From Antitrichia curtipendula (lineage: Eukaryota; Streptophyta; Bryopsida; Hypnales; Leucodontaceae), in the NCBI GenBank assembly GCA_951230915.1, contig OX579637.1, positions 16,864,001 through 16,928,000 of the forward strand: 64,000 nucleotides of DNA, given 5' to 3'. This document shows, in pieces, positions 62,811 to 64,000 of the stretch (within the stretch, counting starts at the first letter, position 1; each line of letters starts with the position of its first letter). The notes under the pieces were generated by a model. The model did no database searches, had not been told where the DNA came from, and saw only the letters and a program-made list of their open reading frames with translations. A program made the position numbers and the translations under genes.

Positions 62811-64000
62811 CTGGTCCTTTTTACTTTTCATTCACGTGGAGAAATTAGAGTATATCGGCAAGTATGAAATCTCCACATGGATTCTACATGTGGGGATTAT
62901 TTACAACTTGTACATTTTTATTGGACCCTCCAAGTGCCAACGAATTCCATGACATTTGGAATTGGGATCCATAAACTACAGGGCAAAGCTGGTCCTTTTT
63001 ACTTTTCATTCACGTGGAGAAATTAGAGTATATCGGCAAGTATGAAATCTCCACATGGATTCTACATGTGGGGATTATTTACAACTTGTACATTTTTATT
63101 GGACCCTCCAAGTGCCAACGAATTCCATGACATTTGGAATTGGGATCCATAAACTACAGGGCAAAGCTGGTCCTTTTTACTTTTCATTCACGTGGAGAAA
63201 TTAGAGTATATCGGCAAGTATGAAATCTCCACATGGATTCTACATGTGGGGATTATTTACAACTTGTACATTTTCATTCGACCGTCCAAGTGCCAACGAA
63301 TTCCATGACATTTGGAATTGGGATCCATAAACTACAGGGCAAAGCTGGTCCTTTTTACTTTTCATTCACGTGGAGAAATTAGAGTATAACGGCAGGAATG
63401 AAATCTCCACATGGATTCTACATGTAGGGATTATTTACAACTTGTACATTTTTTTTGGACCCTCCAAGTGCCAACGAATTCCATGACATTTGGAATTGGG
63501 ATCCATAAACTACAGGGCAAAGCAAGTCCTTTTTACTTTTCATTCACGCGGAGAAATTAGAGTATAACGGCAAGAATGAAATCTCCACATGGATTCTACA
63601 TGTGGGGATTATTTACAACTTGTACATTTTTATTGGACCCTCCAAGTGCCAACGAATTCCATGACATTTGGAATTGGGATCCATAAACTACAAGGCAAAG
63701 CTGGTCCTTTTTACTTTTCATTCACGCGGAGAAATTAGAGTATAACGGCAAGTATGAAATCTCCACATGGATTCTACATGTGGGGATTATTTACAACTTG
63801 TACATTTTTATTGGACCCTCCAAGTGCCGACGAATTCCATGACATTTAGAATTGGGATCCATAAACTACAGGGCAAAGCTGGTCCTTTTTACTTTTCATT
63901 CACGTGGAGAAATTAGAGTACATCGGCAAGTATGAAATCTCCACATGGATTCTACATGTGGGGATTATTTACAACTTGTACATTTTCATTGGACCCTCCA
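62811..64000. repeat. right-edge satellite with a 122-bp partial monomer
   Basis: Six complete monomers and a partial one from 63879 to 64000. AACGGCAGGAATG with CATGTAGGG and TTTTTTTTGG at about 63390 resembles 54.3 and 60.4 kb. GCAAGTCC for GCTGGTCC at 63523 is a two-base change I saw nowhere else. The array clearly continues past the edge. Confidence 0.9.

Larger units (their letters stand above)
1..64000. repeat. 178-bp satellite tandem array, whole window
   Basis: Seen: every line of the window is the same monomer, read in one orientation. The phase mark CTGGTCC (sometimes TTGGTCC) starts at 1, 178, 355, 533, 710, 888, 1065, 1243, 1420 and continues to 63879. I checked the phase at 9419, 15827, 17072, 42165, 47861, 57115, 60853 and 63879. 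The accumulated shortfall against multiples of 178 is 16, 16, 17, 22, 22, 24, 24 and 24 bases, matching the deletions I could find by eye. Neighbouring monomers mostly differ at a handful of positions. Known: megabase arrays of 150-180-bp monomers with higher-order structure are typical of centromeres and pericentromeres. Inferred: this is the interior of such an array, since neither edge leaves the satellite. There is no gene, RNA gene or mobile element in the window, so all stretches not listed separately are this satellite. Confidence 0.99.

Noticed and set aside
1..64000. CRISPR array
   Set aside because: The repeat unit is 178 bp with no unique spacers, and the whole unit is conserved, not a 23-47-bp repeat with variable spacers.
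1..64000. Identity with primate alpha satellite or Arabidopsis CEN178/180
   Set aside because: Only the length is similar. The base sequence does not resemble either as I remember them, and no search could be run. Olive and other plants also have satellites near 178 bp, again a match by length only.
1..64000. Transposable elements, LTRs or a viral insertion
   Set aside because: The monomer phase is kept at every checkpoint with all 24 missing bases accounted for, which leaves no room for an inserted element.

Overview
The window is one uninterrupted eukaryotic satellite-DNA array. From the first base to the last it consists of head-to-tail copies, all in the same orientation, of an AT-rich monomer with a consensus length of 178 bp (about 39% GC by hand count). 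Taking CTGGTCC as phase zero, monomers start at 1, 178, 355, 533, 710, 888 and so on up to 63879, giving 359 complete intervals plus a 122-bp partial copy at the right edge. The distance 1 to 63879 is exactly 335 monomers of 178 bp plus 24 of 177 bp. I located 24 single-base deletions that account for this sum. I found no transposon, gene, RNA gene, telomere repeat, unique spacer or strand switch.

Organism: the scale, purity and monomer length are those of a centromeric or pericentromeric satellite of a plant or animal chromosome, close to one nucleosome plus linker. I do not recognise the monomer. It is not primate alpha satellite and does not resemble the Arabidopsis 178-bp family as I remember it. 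Olive also has a satellite family of about 178 bp, but that is a length match only. Species and chromosome cannot be named from this sequence.

Layout. 1-9.4 kb: monomers rich in a 177-bp T7-AAAACC subtype, with a 5-mer (888-bp) tandem duplication at 2161-3936 and a 10-monomer (1,779-bp) repeat offset at 7.3-10.05 kb. 9.9-16.4 kb: a block dominated by an 8-mer period (1,424 bp). 16.4-21.3 kb: 9-mer (1,602 bp) and 20- to 21-mer (3,559/3,737 bp) offsets. 21.3-36 kb: less ordered, with short local amplifications (trimer 23832-25250, dimer 28.5-29.1 kb, 5-mer 31.0-32.3 kb, trimer 32.7-33.8 kb). 36-43.6 kb: 10-mer (1,780 bp), 6-mer (1,068 bp, two separate kinds, one with internal dimers) and 20-mer (3,560 bp) offsets. 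44.8-61 kb: a large duplication at offset 9,433 then 9,254 bp, overlaid by 3,560-bp, 2,670-bp and 890-bp offsets. 61-64 kb: a dimer and a 534-bp trimer duplication.

Nothing here acts as a gene set. What can be read is how the array evolved: single-base differences mark monomer families, and shared rare variants show nested duplications of 2 to about 30 monomers. Two inverted repeats, each with a 7-bp spacer, recur in most monomers and are the best candidates for sequence-level function. All open frames of about 70-80 codons are chance read-throughs of one monomer into the next.
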